DNA of 58,102 nucleotides from an uncultured Alphaproteobacteria bacterium (lineage in GTDB: Bacteria; Pseudomonadota; Alphaproteobacteria; Rickettsiales; UBA1997): NCBI GenBank assembly GCA_903937405.1, contig CAIZZE010000032.1, forward strand, positions 1 to 58,102, written 5' to 3'. Numbering within the stretch: position 1 is the first letter of the stretch; each line of letters starts with the position of its first letter. The translations under genes and the position numbers were made by a program. The notes below the pieces were generated by a model. That model saw nothing but the letters and a program-made list of their open reading frames with translations, had not been told where the DNA came from and ran no database searches. Below are positions 8,776-17,104 of this stretch, in pieces.

Positions 8776-9806
8776 CGCATAAAAATAAACGAGAATTTGC
8801 TATTGATTCAAGTAGGTTAAAAGCAAGGCATTTTCAAATTGAAGACCTTCAAATTCTTAACGAATTACACAGTGATGAAATCGTTGTTAGCACAACCAGC
8901 GGCACTCCACAAACTCTTGAAGAAACAAAAAATGAGTTGCTAGCAATCATTGATCACCGCGCCAAATACAGAGTTGCTCAAATGGCTTTTTTTGATCATG
9001 GCGGGAATTTTATTGGTCGCTGCGGAATAATTCATCGAAATTTTGCAACTGATGATGATTACAGCTATGAGATTAGATACGCTATTCATCGTCGGTGTCA
9101 AGGATTTGGAATTGGAGCAGAAATGGTCTTCTCGTACATTGATCACATCTTTAATGATCCTCAAATTGAAATTGATGTAATAACTGCTGGCGTGAGGATT
9201 GATGGTCATGAAGCGTCATCTAAAATTTTACTTAAGCTCGGTTTTTCCTATGTTGGAGATAAAATTTTTCGTGGTAACGGCAAAAATACCAGAATGTATG
9301 AGCTCAAGAAGAAGGAATGGCTGGAAACTGATAATGCTGGAACAAAATCATCTCAAAGAAAAGACAGCACAAAAATAGCGATCCAGGTAATAGATTTTGA
9401 TTCCGATCTTTATCAAAAATCATTAGATTTCCGCTATAAAATATTGCGAGAACCGCTAGGACTTATTTGGAGTAAAAAAGATCTAGATGGCGAAGAATCG
9501 CAATCTCATATCTCGGCAATATGCAATCAGAAAATTGTCGGAACAGTTGTTTTAAAGTCGGTCTCTAAAACCAGAATAAAATTACGACAAATGGCGGTTG
9601 ATAGCCATCTACAAGGCAATGGAATCGGTAAAAAATTGGTTTTGTTTGCTGAAAGTTTAGCAAAATCACAAGGCTTCCAAGAAGTTGAAATGATTGCAAG
9701 AATTTCAGCTTTGGATTTTTACAAGAAACTTGGATACAAAACTGAAGGAGAGGAATTTGAAGAGGTAACCGTTAGATCAATTAACATGATCAAGAATCTT
9801 TCCTGA
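8772..9806 (+). CDS. Double GNAT acetyltransferase
   Basis: Two Gcn5-related acetyltransferase domains lie in one 344-residue chain. The first (about 15-180) resembles the RimJ/RimL group, with RCQGFGIGAE as the acetyl-CoA loop and a late SSKILLKLGF. The second (about 195-340) resembles the ElaA/YjbC-like group, with HLQGNGIGKK and ALDFYKKLGYKTEG. A linker rich in Ser, Lys and Thr separates them. The start overlaps the stop of the Fic-MerR gene, so translation is coupled. Substrates cannot be named; RimJ-like domains often modify protein N termini, others detoxify small molecules. The pairing with a Fic enzyme suggests two successive or opposing modifications, which is inference only. Confidence 0.82.
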   Translation: MTHKNKREFAIDSSRLKARHFQIEDLQILNELHSDEIVVSTTSGTPQTLEETKNELLAIIDHRAKYRVAQMAFFDHGGNFIGRCGIIHRNFATDDDYSYEIRYAIHRRCQGFGIGAEMVFSYIDHIFNDPQIEIDVITAGVRIDGHEASSKILLKLGFSYVGDKIFRGNGKNTRMYELKKKEWLETDNAGTKSSQRKDSTKIAIQVIDFDSDLYQKSLDFRYKILREPLGLIWSKKDLDGEESQSHISAICNQKIVGTVVLKSVSKTRIKLRQMAVDSHLQGNGIGKKLVLFAESLAKSQGFQEVEMIARISALDFYKKLGYKTEGEEFEEVTVRSINMIKNLS

Positions 9807-10261
9807 ATTAGTCTTTGTTAACCTAGAATTAGAATAAAACAAAAAGTTCACGCGCAGCAGCAGTTTGGAAAGTTCGATACAAATCGCGCCAGATGAGTAT
9901 TTTCAATACTTAACCTTTTTAGAAAAAGTTAAGTTTAGGCAAATTTTTGTGATATGAATAAGCAAATTCTCCAAATCTCCAATTTAGCTTAACTTCATCT
10001 AGCCCAGCAATATCAATGGTTTGCGAGTATAAATGTCTTAAAAAAAACCAAATTATTCTCCGTTTCTGTTTAACCTGAGATAATTTTAGTGATCTCTATT
10101 TGGCAATTCTTGGAAACAAAAAGCGATCTCTAGTTAAGTCTGATCTATGTTTGCGTGAATTTTTCTTTGCTAGAAAATGAAGAGTTGGAAGGACAATTTT
10201 GTGGCTAGCTTAACCACAGAGATAAGAAAAGTTTGCGCGGGGTAACATGCGCTAGGTATGG
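9807..10261. other. Gene-poor stretch before tRNA-Ser
   Basis: About 455 AT-rich bases with no convincing gene in any frame. An AT-rich hairpin at 9909-9933 (CTTAAC...GTTAAG with a T/A core) could end the Fic-MerR/GNAT transcript. I saw no copy of the tRNA-Ser 3' end that would mark an attachment site, and no integrase. Confidence 0.6.
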
Positions 10262-10348
10262 CGGAAGGAGAGAGATTCGAACTCTCGTATGGTGTTACCC
10301 ATAACACGCTTTCCAAGCGTGCGCCTTAAGCCACTCGGCCATCCTTCC
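10262..10348 (-). tRNA. tRNA-Ser (GGA)
   Basis: The minus strand folds as a class II tRNA: acceptor GGAAGGA/TCCTTCC with discriminator G, anticodon stem CACGC/GCGTG around loop TTGGAAA (anticodon GGA), a long variable arm and the T arm with GTTCGAATC. CCA is not encoded. Its 3' end faces the accessory block at lower coordinates, the usual side for island integration. Confidence 0.96.
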
Positions 10349-10370
10349 GTATTAAAACTAAATAACTTCG

Positions 10371-10441
10371 GTCACCCTGAGCCTGTCGAAGGGTGATTCG
10401 AAACTCGGACTTGAATCACCCTTCGACAGGCTCAGGGTGAC
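10371..10441. repeat. Perfect 29-base inverted repeat downstream of yidC
   Basis: Arms 10371-10399 and 10413-10441 are exact reverse complements around a 13-base loop; the arm contains CCTGAGCCTGTCGAAGG, a sequence I know as a dispersed repeat in many bacterial genomes. It lies between the yidC stop and the tRNA-Ser 5' end and could end yidC transcription. ACTCGGACTTGAA at its loop (10403-10415) also ends the 41-base repeat at 39450-39558. Confidence 0.85.
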
Positions 10442-10450
10442 TTTGGGGTT

Positions 10451-12199
10451 TTAGTTTTTTTCTTTATTCAATTTGGTGCTGATAAACCATTGTTGCAAGA
10501 TTGACAATGTGTTGCTCCAAGTCCAGTAAATCAATAAACCAGCAGGGAATGCAGCTAAAACAAAAGTTAAAACATAAGGCATAAACTTCAAAACTTTTGT
10601 CTGAGTTGGGTCAGAACTCGCAGGGCTTAGTTTTTGTTGAACAATCATGGTAATGCCCATCAAGATTGGCCAAAGACCAATTGTGAAAGCGCTGCTGGTT
10701 GCAAATGGCAACAAACCAAACAGGTTAAAGATGGAAGTTGGATCTGGTGCTGATAAATCGTGAATCCAGCCATAGAATGAAGCTTGGCGCATGTCCAAAG
10801 TTACATAAAGCACTTTGTAAAGTGAAAAGAAAATCGGGATTTGAATCAGGATTGGTAAGCAACCAGAAGCCGGATTAACTTTTTCTCTTTTGTAAAGTTC
10901 CATAGTTTCGCGATTCATCGCCATGCGATCATCTTTGAAACGGGTACGAATGGCTTCGATTTTTGGCTGTAATTTTTTGATTTTGCCAATTGCCGAGTAA
11001 GATTTATTCGCCATAGGAAACAATGCCAGCTTTACTAAAACCGTCATTGCTAAAATTGCTAAACCAAAATTTCCTAAAATTTCTGACAAGAAAGAAATGA
11101 TAAAAAAGAACGGTTTGGTTAAGAAATAAAACCAGCCGAAATCTACGGCGCGATCAAAAAGTTTAGCATCATATTCTTTGGCATATTGATCTAGAAGCTT
11201 AACTTTCTTGGCTCCGGCAAAAAGATGATGATCAAATTTTAAAGTTTCGCCAGCCGGAACTTTAAATTCTTGGCCGACAAATTCGGAATTATAAAAATTA
11301 TTTTGGTTGGTTAATTCGTGATTAAAGCTGGCGCTGTATTTCAAGCTCTTATCAGGCAAAATTGAACTTAACCAATATTTATCAGTAATTCCCAGCCAGC
11401 CGCCTTTTTCGGAAGTAAATTCTTGACGTTTTTCTTTTGTAATATCTTTATATGAAGATTCGTGAAGAACATCAGAAAACACGCCAATTGGGCCTTCATG
11501 AAGAATGTAAACTGGTTTTTGGGCATTATTTAAAACACGATTAATGCGGCCATAAGAAGCGATGGAAATTTCAAAACCAGAATTATTTTTTACCGATTGA
11601 GAAACGCCAAACATGAAATTTTCATCCAGAGTAATATGAATTAAAAACTCGATGTTATTTTTATTTTTCCACGAAAGCGTAACCGGATTTTGCGGCGTTA
11701 ATTTTTTATTATCGCTTTTCCAAATTGTTGTTGGTTGAGGAAGTTCTAAGCCGCTTTCAGAGCTGATCCAGCCGAAATCAGCAAAATATCTTTCGCGACT
11801 TTCTGCGGGTGCCAAAAGCGTAACTTCTTCTTTTTTATCAATTGCCGTAAAATATTTTGCCAAAGTTAAATCATCAAAACGCGCACCTTTTAATGAAATT
11901 GAGCCATGCAAATTTTCGCTTTCAATATCAACGCGGCTTTCAGCGCTTTGGGCTAAAATTTCATCACGGTTTTTTAAAGTAACGGCGGCTTCAGCTGGTT
12001 TTGTTGTTGAAATTGCAGATGCAATTGAGCCTTTATTTTCAATGGTTTTAACCGTTTCAACTTGCGGTTTTTGTTCAGCGAGAATTTTTCTTTGTAATTC
12101 TTGCTTTTCCATTTTTGGCTTTTCGTAAAACCACGTCCAGCTCAATAAAATCATGGCAGAAAGAACGGTGGCAAGAAGGATATTTTTATTATTTTGCAT
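10451..12199 (-). CDS. yidC: Membrane protein insertase YidC
   Basis: YidC inserts and folds inner-membrane proteins, alone or with Sec. The 582 residues show a first membrane helix (about 7-25), a large periplasmic domain to about 345 and the conserved C-terminal five-helix core: NFGLAILAMTVLVKLALFPMANKSYSAIGKIKKLQPKIEAIRTRF, then NPASGCLPILIQIPIFFSLYKVL and a final helix near LLIYWTWSN. Length and architecture are those of Gram-negative YidC. The 3-base gap after the zeta-partner gene and the shared strand with lon suggest one transcript. The usual neighbours rnpA and rpmH are not here. A perfect inverted repeat after the stop may be the terminator. Confidence 0.97.
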   Translation of the reverse strand: MQNNKNILLATVLSAMILLSWTWFYEKPKMEKQELQRKILAEQKPQVETVKTIENKGSIASAISTTKPAEAAVTLKNRDEILAQSAESRVDIESENLHGSISLKGARFDDLTLAKYFTAIDKKEEVTLLAPAESRERYFADFGWISSESGLELPQPTTIWKSDNKKLTPQNPVTLSWKNKNNIEFLIHITLDENFMFGVSQSVKNNSGFEISIASYGRINRVLNNAQKPVYILHEGPIGVFSDVLHESSYKDITKEKRQEFTSEKGGWLGITDKYWLSSILPDKSLKYSASFNHELTNQNNFYNSEFVGQEFKVPAGETLKFDHHLFAGAKKVKLLDQYAKEYDAKLFDRAVDFGWFYFLTKPFFFIISFLSEILGNFGLAILAMTVLVKLALFPMANKSYSAIGKIKKLQPKIEAIRTRFKDDRMAMNRETMELYKREKVNPASGCLPILIQIPIFFSLYKVLYVTLDMRQASFYGWIHDLSAPDPTSIFNLFGLLPFATSSAFTIGLWPILMGITMIVQQKLSPASSDPTQTKVLKFMPYVLTFVLAAFPAGLLIYWTWSNTLSILQQWFISTKLNKEKN

Positions 12200-12202
12200 T
12201 GA

Positions 12203-12592
12203 TTAGTTTGTGAAAAAATTGCTTTGTAAATCGCGGTGAAAATCAACAACCCAAGCGGAATTATTTCCGGCTTTGTAAGTTTTGATTTTAGCGGTTTTTT
12301 TGTGAATGAGAATGACGTTTCCATTCAAGGGATAAGGGGTTTCTGAGGCTTCGCTAGTATCTTCTTCTAAAAGGCAGAAATCTGATTTTTCTAGCCCAAA
12401 TTCTTTTAATTCTTTTTCAAAATCTTGAAGTTCGCTTTCATCAATAATTCTTAATTTTTTGACTTCGCCATCAATTGCCCAAGCGGGGTGAATGCCTTTT
12501 TCTTCCAGATCGTGAATCAATTCGCGAATGAGAACTTTATTACTTTCTTTCATTCCCTCCTCCGTTCGCTTGAGGATTTCTTCGTTACGCAT
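12203..12592 (-). CDS. Putative partner (possible antitoxin) of the zeta-type kinase
   Basis: A 129-residue protein I do not recognise. It is acidic, with a helical first half (EEILKRTEEGMKESNKVLIRELIHDLEEKGI) and a second half of short strands ending WVVDFHRDLQSNFF. It starts within the last eight bases of the zeta gene, so synthesis of the two is coupled. Small acidic proteins tied to zeta-like kinases are often antitoxins, although classical epsilon antitoxins come before the toxin. The function is therefore inferred from position only. It ends three bases before yidC. Confidence 0.6.
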   Translation of the reverse strand: MRNEEILKRTEEGMKESNKVLIRELIHDLEEKGIHPAWAIDGEVKKLRIIDESELQDFEKELKEFGLEKSDFCLLEEDTSEASETPYPLNGNVILIHKKTAKIKTYKAGNNSAWVVDFHRDLQSNFFTN

Positions 12593-13154
12593 AGATGTTT
12601 TCCCAGAGATTTTGATTAAGAATAATTAATTGATCTTGATTTTTTTGAGCAATTTCTATGAGTTCAGGACCGCTGGCTTCGTAGACCGAAGCCGTATCAA
12701 CGATTGCTAAATAATCCTTAAGATTATCGAGGCCTCTTTGGAATCTTCTCTCAATTACGAGAGGTTCAATATCATGGCCGCCTTTGCTTACTCTATTTTG
12801 CACCCTGATTTTTGCAAGTTCCGGACTTTGTAATTTTAAAAAAATTAAATTTATGCGATAACCGGCCGCTTGTGACCTGCGAATTAGGTTCAAATAAGTG
12901 CGTGCCGATAAAGTAGTTTCGAAGGCAAAGCCGCGATCTTCATTTAAAAGAAATTCCATTCTTTTTAACATCAGGCGACCCGCTTGGGCAGCGGATTCTT
13001 TTGGGTCTTCCGGAGAAAGATTTTTGGCGATTTCATCAGCATTTACAAACTCGTTACTTTTTAAAAAATCGGGCAAAAGCGTGATTCTGGCACATGAACT
13101 TTTACCCGCTCCGTTTGGTCCGGCAATAATGTGAATTTGTTTATTTTCTGACAT
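12585..13154 (-). CDS. Zeta-toxin-family kinase
   Basis: Zeta toxins phosphorylate UDP-N-acetyl sugars (or, in related branches, other small molecules) and block wall synthesis. This 189-residue protein has the P-loop GPNGAGKS at 13-20, FVNADEIAKNL with the family Asp (near 40), FETTLSAR (near 78-85) and the Arg-rich ERRFQRGL that contacts phosphate. It matches the short COG4185 type. Its ATG at 13152-13154 lies inside the last codons of lon (14-base overlap), and its end overlaps the partner gene by 8 bases. So a toxin-like module is tightly wedged into a lon-yidC run. Whether it is toxic here is not shown by sequence. Confidence 0.85.
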   Translation of the reverse strand: MSENKQIHIIAGPNGAGKSSCARITLLPDFLKSNEFVNADEIAKNLSPEDPKESAAQAGRLMLKRMEFLLNEDRGFAFETTLSARTYLNLIRRSQAAGYRINLIFLKLQSPELAKIRVQNRVSKGGHDIEPLVIERRFQRGLDNLKDYLAIVDTASVYEASGPELIEIAQKNQDQLIILNQNLWENIYA

Positions 13155-15489
13155 TTTTCATCACTTTTTTTGCAAGCAGGCATTCTTTAAAAGCTTCTTC
13201 AATATGAGAAATTGGTTTGATTTTCATTTTATCCAAAACTTCTTTTGGCATATCTTCTAAATCTTTTTCATTAGCTTTTGGAATCAGCACAGTTTTGATT
13301 CCGCCGCGTAATGCTGCTAAAAGTTTTTCTTTTAAACCGCCAATTTCTAAAACTTTTCCGCTTAAAGTAATTTCACCAGTCATGGCAATATCTTTTCTGA
13401 TTGGTCGATCAGATAAAACTGAAACTAAAGCCACACATAAAGCAACGCCGGCTGAAGGCCCGTCTTTTGGAGTTGCGCCTTCGGGAACGTGAATGTGGAA
13501 ATCATATTTATTGAATTTTTTGGCATCAATTTTCAGACTTTTAGCAATTGAGCGAGCGTGACTTAAAGCGGCGTGCGCCGATTCTTTCATCACGTCACCA
13601 AGTTGTCCTGTGGTTTGGATTTTGCCGTTTCCTTCAAATTTCAATGCTTCAATATCAAGCAAATCTCCACCATATTCTGTGTAAGCCAAACCAGTTGCAA
13701 CCCCAATTAAATCGCGGTCTTTGGCAATTCCGTAATGACGTTTTGGAATGCCGGCATATTTGGAAAGATTTTTTTCAGTAATATGCAGCGATTTAGTTTT
13801 TTTCATGATGATTTCTTTCACCGCTTTGCGCGCCAAATTTGAAATTTCACGATTTAAATTTCGAACTCCTGCTTCAAAAGTGTAATTGTGAATCAAGGTT
13901 AGAATTGATTCATCGCCTAAGGTAAATTCAGATTTTGAAAGACCATTTTCTTCGCGCTGTTTGCTGATTAAATGTTCTTTAGCGATATGAAGTTTTTCAC
14001 TTTCTGTATAACCAGAAAGTTTGATAATTTCCATACGATCACGAAGTGGCACCGGAATAGTGTTTAAGCTATTTGCAGTGGCAACGAACATTACTTTAGA
14101 AAGGTCGTAATCAACTTCTAAATAATGATCAGAAAAGGCTGAATTTTGTTCTGGATCTAAAACTTCTAAAAGCGCCGAAGACGGATCGCCACGGAAGTCA
14201 TGCGACATTTTGTCAATTTCATCGAGCAACATTAAAGGATTAATTGTTTGAGCCTTACGCATTGATTGAATAATGCGTCCCGGCATTGAGCCGATGTAAG
14301 TTCTGCGATGTCCACGAATTTCAGATTCATCGCGCACTCCTCCTAAGGAAACTTTAACATATTTACGTCCCAAAGCTTCGGCGATTGATTTTGCCAGTGA
14401 AGTTTTTCCAACTCCGGGCGCGCCAACTAAACATAAAATTGGGCCGCGGGATTCTTTGGTTTTCATTTGCACGGCGATGAATTCAAGAATGCGCTCTTTG
14501 ATTTTTTCTAAACCGTAATGATGTAAATCGAGAATTTTTTTAGCTTTATCTAAACTGGTTCCGGACTTTGATTTAGTGGTCCAAGGCAAAGTACAAATCC
14601 AGTCTAAATAATTACGCACTACACCCGATTCTGAAGAATATGGATTCATTTTTTCTAACTTCGCTAATTCCATATCACATTTTTTCTTCACTTCTAACGG
14701 CAATTTCAGTTTCGCCAGTTTTTCTTTGATTTCTTTGGTTTCATTTTCTTCTTCCTGACCCAACTCTTTTTTGATATTTTTGAGTTGTTCAGTTAAATAA
14801 ACTTCTTTCTGACTTTTGGCGAATTTTTCTTGCACTGATTTATTGATTCGTGCTTCTGCTTGGCCGATTTCGATCTCGCCTTTCAACATTTCCAAAACTT
14901 TGAAAAGCTTTTTACTTAAATCATTTTCTTCGAGAATTTCCTGTTTGTTTTTAATTGAATTGCCAATGTAAGTAGCGATTAAATATGCAACTTCGTGAGG
15001 TGATTTTACTTTAGTCAGCGAATTTAAAACTTCCGGCGTGATGCGTTTATTATGTTCACTATATTTGGTGAAGCTTTCAATACAGGCTTTGATTAGGCCT
15101 AAAAGTTCTTTATTGTCGGTAGCAAATTTGGGATCGATTAAAAGTTCTGCTTCGCAAGTGAAAAATTTTTCAGCGTGAATGATTTTTTTTAATTTAGCGC
15201 GCGCGATGCCTTGAAGAATAACTTTTAATGTGCCGTCAGGAGTTCTGATTGATTCAATAACATTGCATAAAGTGCCAATTGAGTGAATATTTTTTTGGTC
15301 AAATTCATCAAGGTCGGGATTGGTTTGAGTCACTGCAAAAATTGGAACTCCCAAGCGGTGAGCTTCTTCCACCGAATTTAAAGATTTTTCCCGACCAACT
15401 AAAATTGTGGTAGTCATTTGCGGAAAAATCACAATATCACGCAAAGGCAAAGCATGAAAAACTTGCGGTTGAATTTGTTGTTTGGTCAT
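13141..15489 (-). CDS. lon: ATP-dependent protease Lon (LonA)
   Basis: Lon unfolds and degrades damaged and regulatory proteins, including many antitoxins. The 782 residues show the N-terminal substrate domain (starting FHALPLRDIVIFPQM), a coiled helical region near 190-280, the AAA+ domain with Walker A GAPGVGKT near 355-362 and LLDEIDKM, and a C-terminal protease with the catalytic Ser in PKDGPSAGVA near 678 and Lys in IGGLKEKLLAA... region. All key residues are present and the length is typical. Its 3' end overlaps the zeta gene. A 148-base palindrome lies just upstream of its start, between lon and the divergent rmuC. Confidence 0.97.
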   Translation of the reverse strand: MTKQQIQPQVFHALPLRDIVIFPQMTTTILVGREKSLNSVEEAHRLGVPIFAVTQTNPDLDEFDQKNIHSIGTLCNVIESIRTPDGTLKVILQGIARAKLKKIIHAEKFFTCEAELLIDPKFATDNKELLGLIKACIESFTKYSEHNKRITPEVLNSLTKVKSPHEVAYLIATYIGNSIKNKQEILEENDLSKKLFKVLEMLKGEIEIGQAEARINKSVQEKFAKSQKEVYLTEQLKNIKKELGQEEENETKEIKEKLAKLKLPLEVKKKCDMELAKLEKMNPYSSESGVVRNYLDWICTLPWTTKSKSGTSLDKAKKILDLHHYGLEKIKERILEFIAVQMKTKESRGPILCLVGAPGVGKTSLAKSIAEALGRKYVKVSLGGVRDESEIRGHRRTYIGSMPGRIIQSMRKAQTINPLMLLDEIDKMSHDFRGDPSSALLEVLDPEQNSAFSDHYLEVDYDLSKVMFVATANSLNTIPVPLRDRMEIIKLSGYTESEKLHIAKEHLISKQREENGLSKSEFTLGDESILTLIHNYTFEAGVRNLNREISNLARKAVKEIIMKKTKSLHITEKNLSKYAGIPKRHYGIAKDRDLIGVATGLAYTEYGGDLLDIEALKFEGNGKIQTTGQLGDVMKESAHAALSHARSIAKSLKIDAKKFNKYDFHIHVPEGATPKDGPSAGVALCVALVSVLSDRPIRKDIAMTGEITLSGKVLEIGGLKEKLLAALRGGIKTVLIPKANEKDLEDMPKEVLDKMKIKPISHIEEAFKECLLAKKVMKNVRK

Positions 15490-15511
15490 GGTTGAAATGA
15501 ATCTGAATTAA

Positions 15512-15659
15512 AGAGTCTGCTGCGTAAATCAAACTTTTCGTCGAACTTTTCGCAATTCTGATTTTTTTGAAACGCACGTACATCTAGGTACGCTTACCTT
15601 TCAAAAAAATCAGAATCACAAAAATTTCTTAGAAAATTTTGATTTACACAACAGACTCT
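15512..15659. repeat. 148-base near-palindrome between lon and rmuC
   Basis: The ends AGAGTCTGCTGCGTAAATC and its counterpart ending AACAGACTCT match in inverted orientation, and so do the inner parts around ATTCTGATTTTTTTGAAA; the centre is CGTAC-ATCTAG-GTACG. The element fills the divergent promoter region of lon and rmuC. An 18-base part of its arm recurs at 28927-28944. It may fold into one long hairpin and resembles a MITE. Confidence 0.75.
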
Positions 15660-15709
15660 CGGAGAGGCGAGAATCTACAAAAAATCTAGTAATCAATTTC
15701 CAAAATACA

Positions 15710-16990
15710 ATGGCAATAGCGTTAGTTTTCACAATAATCATCGGCATTTGTGCCAGTATGTTTTTTTATTTTCTGGCTAAATTTAAAAGCCAAGCGGAAA
15801 GAGCGCAAAACGAAGTTGATTTTTTGCGTGAAGAAAAAGAAAAATCAGAAGAAAAAATTAATTTTTTACAGCAAAAAAATGTTCATTTAGAAACCCAAAA
15901 TCAATTTCTAAAATCAGAACAGCAGCAAGTTGAAAGGCAAAGAGAAGAATGGAATAAAGATAAGGAAACCATTCTTTTACAATTGTCAGAAAATCTGATT
16001 AAAAAAAATAATGAGCAGCAAAATCAGATTAGTGTAAATCAGCAGGAAAATATTAAAAAAATTACTGAAACGCTGTTTAAAAATTTTGAAAATGTGACGG
16101 CAAAAGTTGTTTCTTTGGGCGATGATGTCAAAAAATCTGCCGATATAATTAATTTAACTAAACAGGCTTTGCTCAGTCCTGGTGCGGCGGGAAGAACTGC
16201 GGAAATTACGCTGGAAAATATTTTAAAAAGTTCTGGTTTAAAAGAAAAAGCCGATTTCAATTCTTATGGCGATTATATTTTACAGTCGCATTTTTCAGGT
16301 GTGAATAATGAGTCAGAGCAAGAATCGAAAAGGCCAGATGCAATTTTGTTTTTTCCGGGAGATCAAATTGCAATTATTGATAGTAAATCTTCACCGCATT
16401 TTTATGACCTCGAAGTTGCGCGCCAAAGCGGTGATTTTGAGCAAGAAAAAATTATTTTAGCCAAGATTAAAGATGCATTTCGCAAGCATTTGGAAAGTTT
16501 GAAAAAGAAGGATTATTCGAAGTTTTTATTTGAAGAATTAAGAAGCAAAAATGCGTCGGATTATAAAATTTTAGTCGTGATGTTTTTGCAGACGGAAAAG
16601 ATGCTTGATATTGTTAGAAGTCTTGATTCTGATTTTGAGCAAAAAGCGCTTGAAGCTGGTGTTATATTGGCTTCGCCAATTGGAATGATTAACTTTTTAT
16701 CGCAAGCCAGAATTGTGATTGATCGAATTAAGCAGGAAAAAAATATCGAAGATTTAAAGATTGAAGTGCGTCGTTTGTTGGATAATGTGACGATGATTTT
16801 TAGAGATTCCAGAGAGCTTGGAAAGTCGCTAAATAAAGCGCTTGGATTGCATAGCAAAATGGTAAAAGGATTGAATCGTGGAGTTTATTCAGCGATGAAA
16901 AATATTGCGGAATTAGGAATTGAAGGGAAAAAATCTGGGGAAGTGAAGTTGCTGGAAGAATATGATGTGAATGATGATGAGGAGAATTAA
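15710..16990 (+). CDS. rmuC: DNA recombination protein RmuC
   Basis: RmuC limits inversions at short inverted repeats and is thought to act on DNA structures. The 426 residues have an N-terminal membrane anchor (about 3-22), a long coiled coil (about 25-130; many EEKEKSEEKINFLQQKN-type heptads) and the RmuC domain with the typical SPGAAGRTAEITLENILKSSGL and DAILFFPGDQIAIIDSKSS, the latter holding nuclease-like acidic and Lys residues. Length fits the family. It is a single gene, divergent from lon and convergent with rodA; an inverted repeat lies after its stop. Given the many inverted repeats of this genome, the link is tempting but unproven. Confidence 0.92.
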   Translation: MAIALVFTIIIGICASMFFYFLAKFKSQAERAQNEVDFLREEKEKSEEKINFLQQKNVHLETQNQFLKSEQQQVERQREEWNKDKETILLQLSENLIKKNNEQQNQISVNQQENIKKITETLFKNFENVTAKVVSLGDDVKKSADIINLTKQALLSPGAAGRTAEITLENILKSSGLKEKADFNSYGDYILQSHFSGVNNESEQESKRPDAILFFPGDQIAIIDSKSSPHFYDLEVARQSGDFEQEKIILAKIKDAFRKHLESLKKKDYSKFLFEELRSKNASDYKILVVMFLQTEKMLDIVRSLDSDFEQKALEAGVILASPIGMINFLSQARIVIDRIKQEKNIEDLKIEVRRLLDNVTMIFRDSRELGKSLNKALGLHSKMVKGLNRGVYSAMKNIAELGIEGKKSGEVKLLEEYDVNDDEEN

Positions 16991-16996
16991 AACGAG

Positions 16997-17084
16997 CTAG
17001 ATCATGAAACAAGTTCAGGATGACGATGTGGGAAAAACGAGTTTAATCAAAACTCCGTCATCCTGAACTTGTTTCAGGATCTAG
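16997..17084. terminator. Inverted repeat between convergent rmuC and rodA
   Basis: Arms 16997-17025 and 17056-17084 match at 28 of 29 bases in inverted orientation around 30 bases. The arm includes GTTCAGGATGACG, a core known from dispersed repeats in alphaproteobacteria. Placed between two convergent genes, it could end transcription both ways. Confidence 0.65.
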
Positions 17085-17104
17085 AGTAAAGTTGAATCGC
17101 AGAT

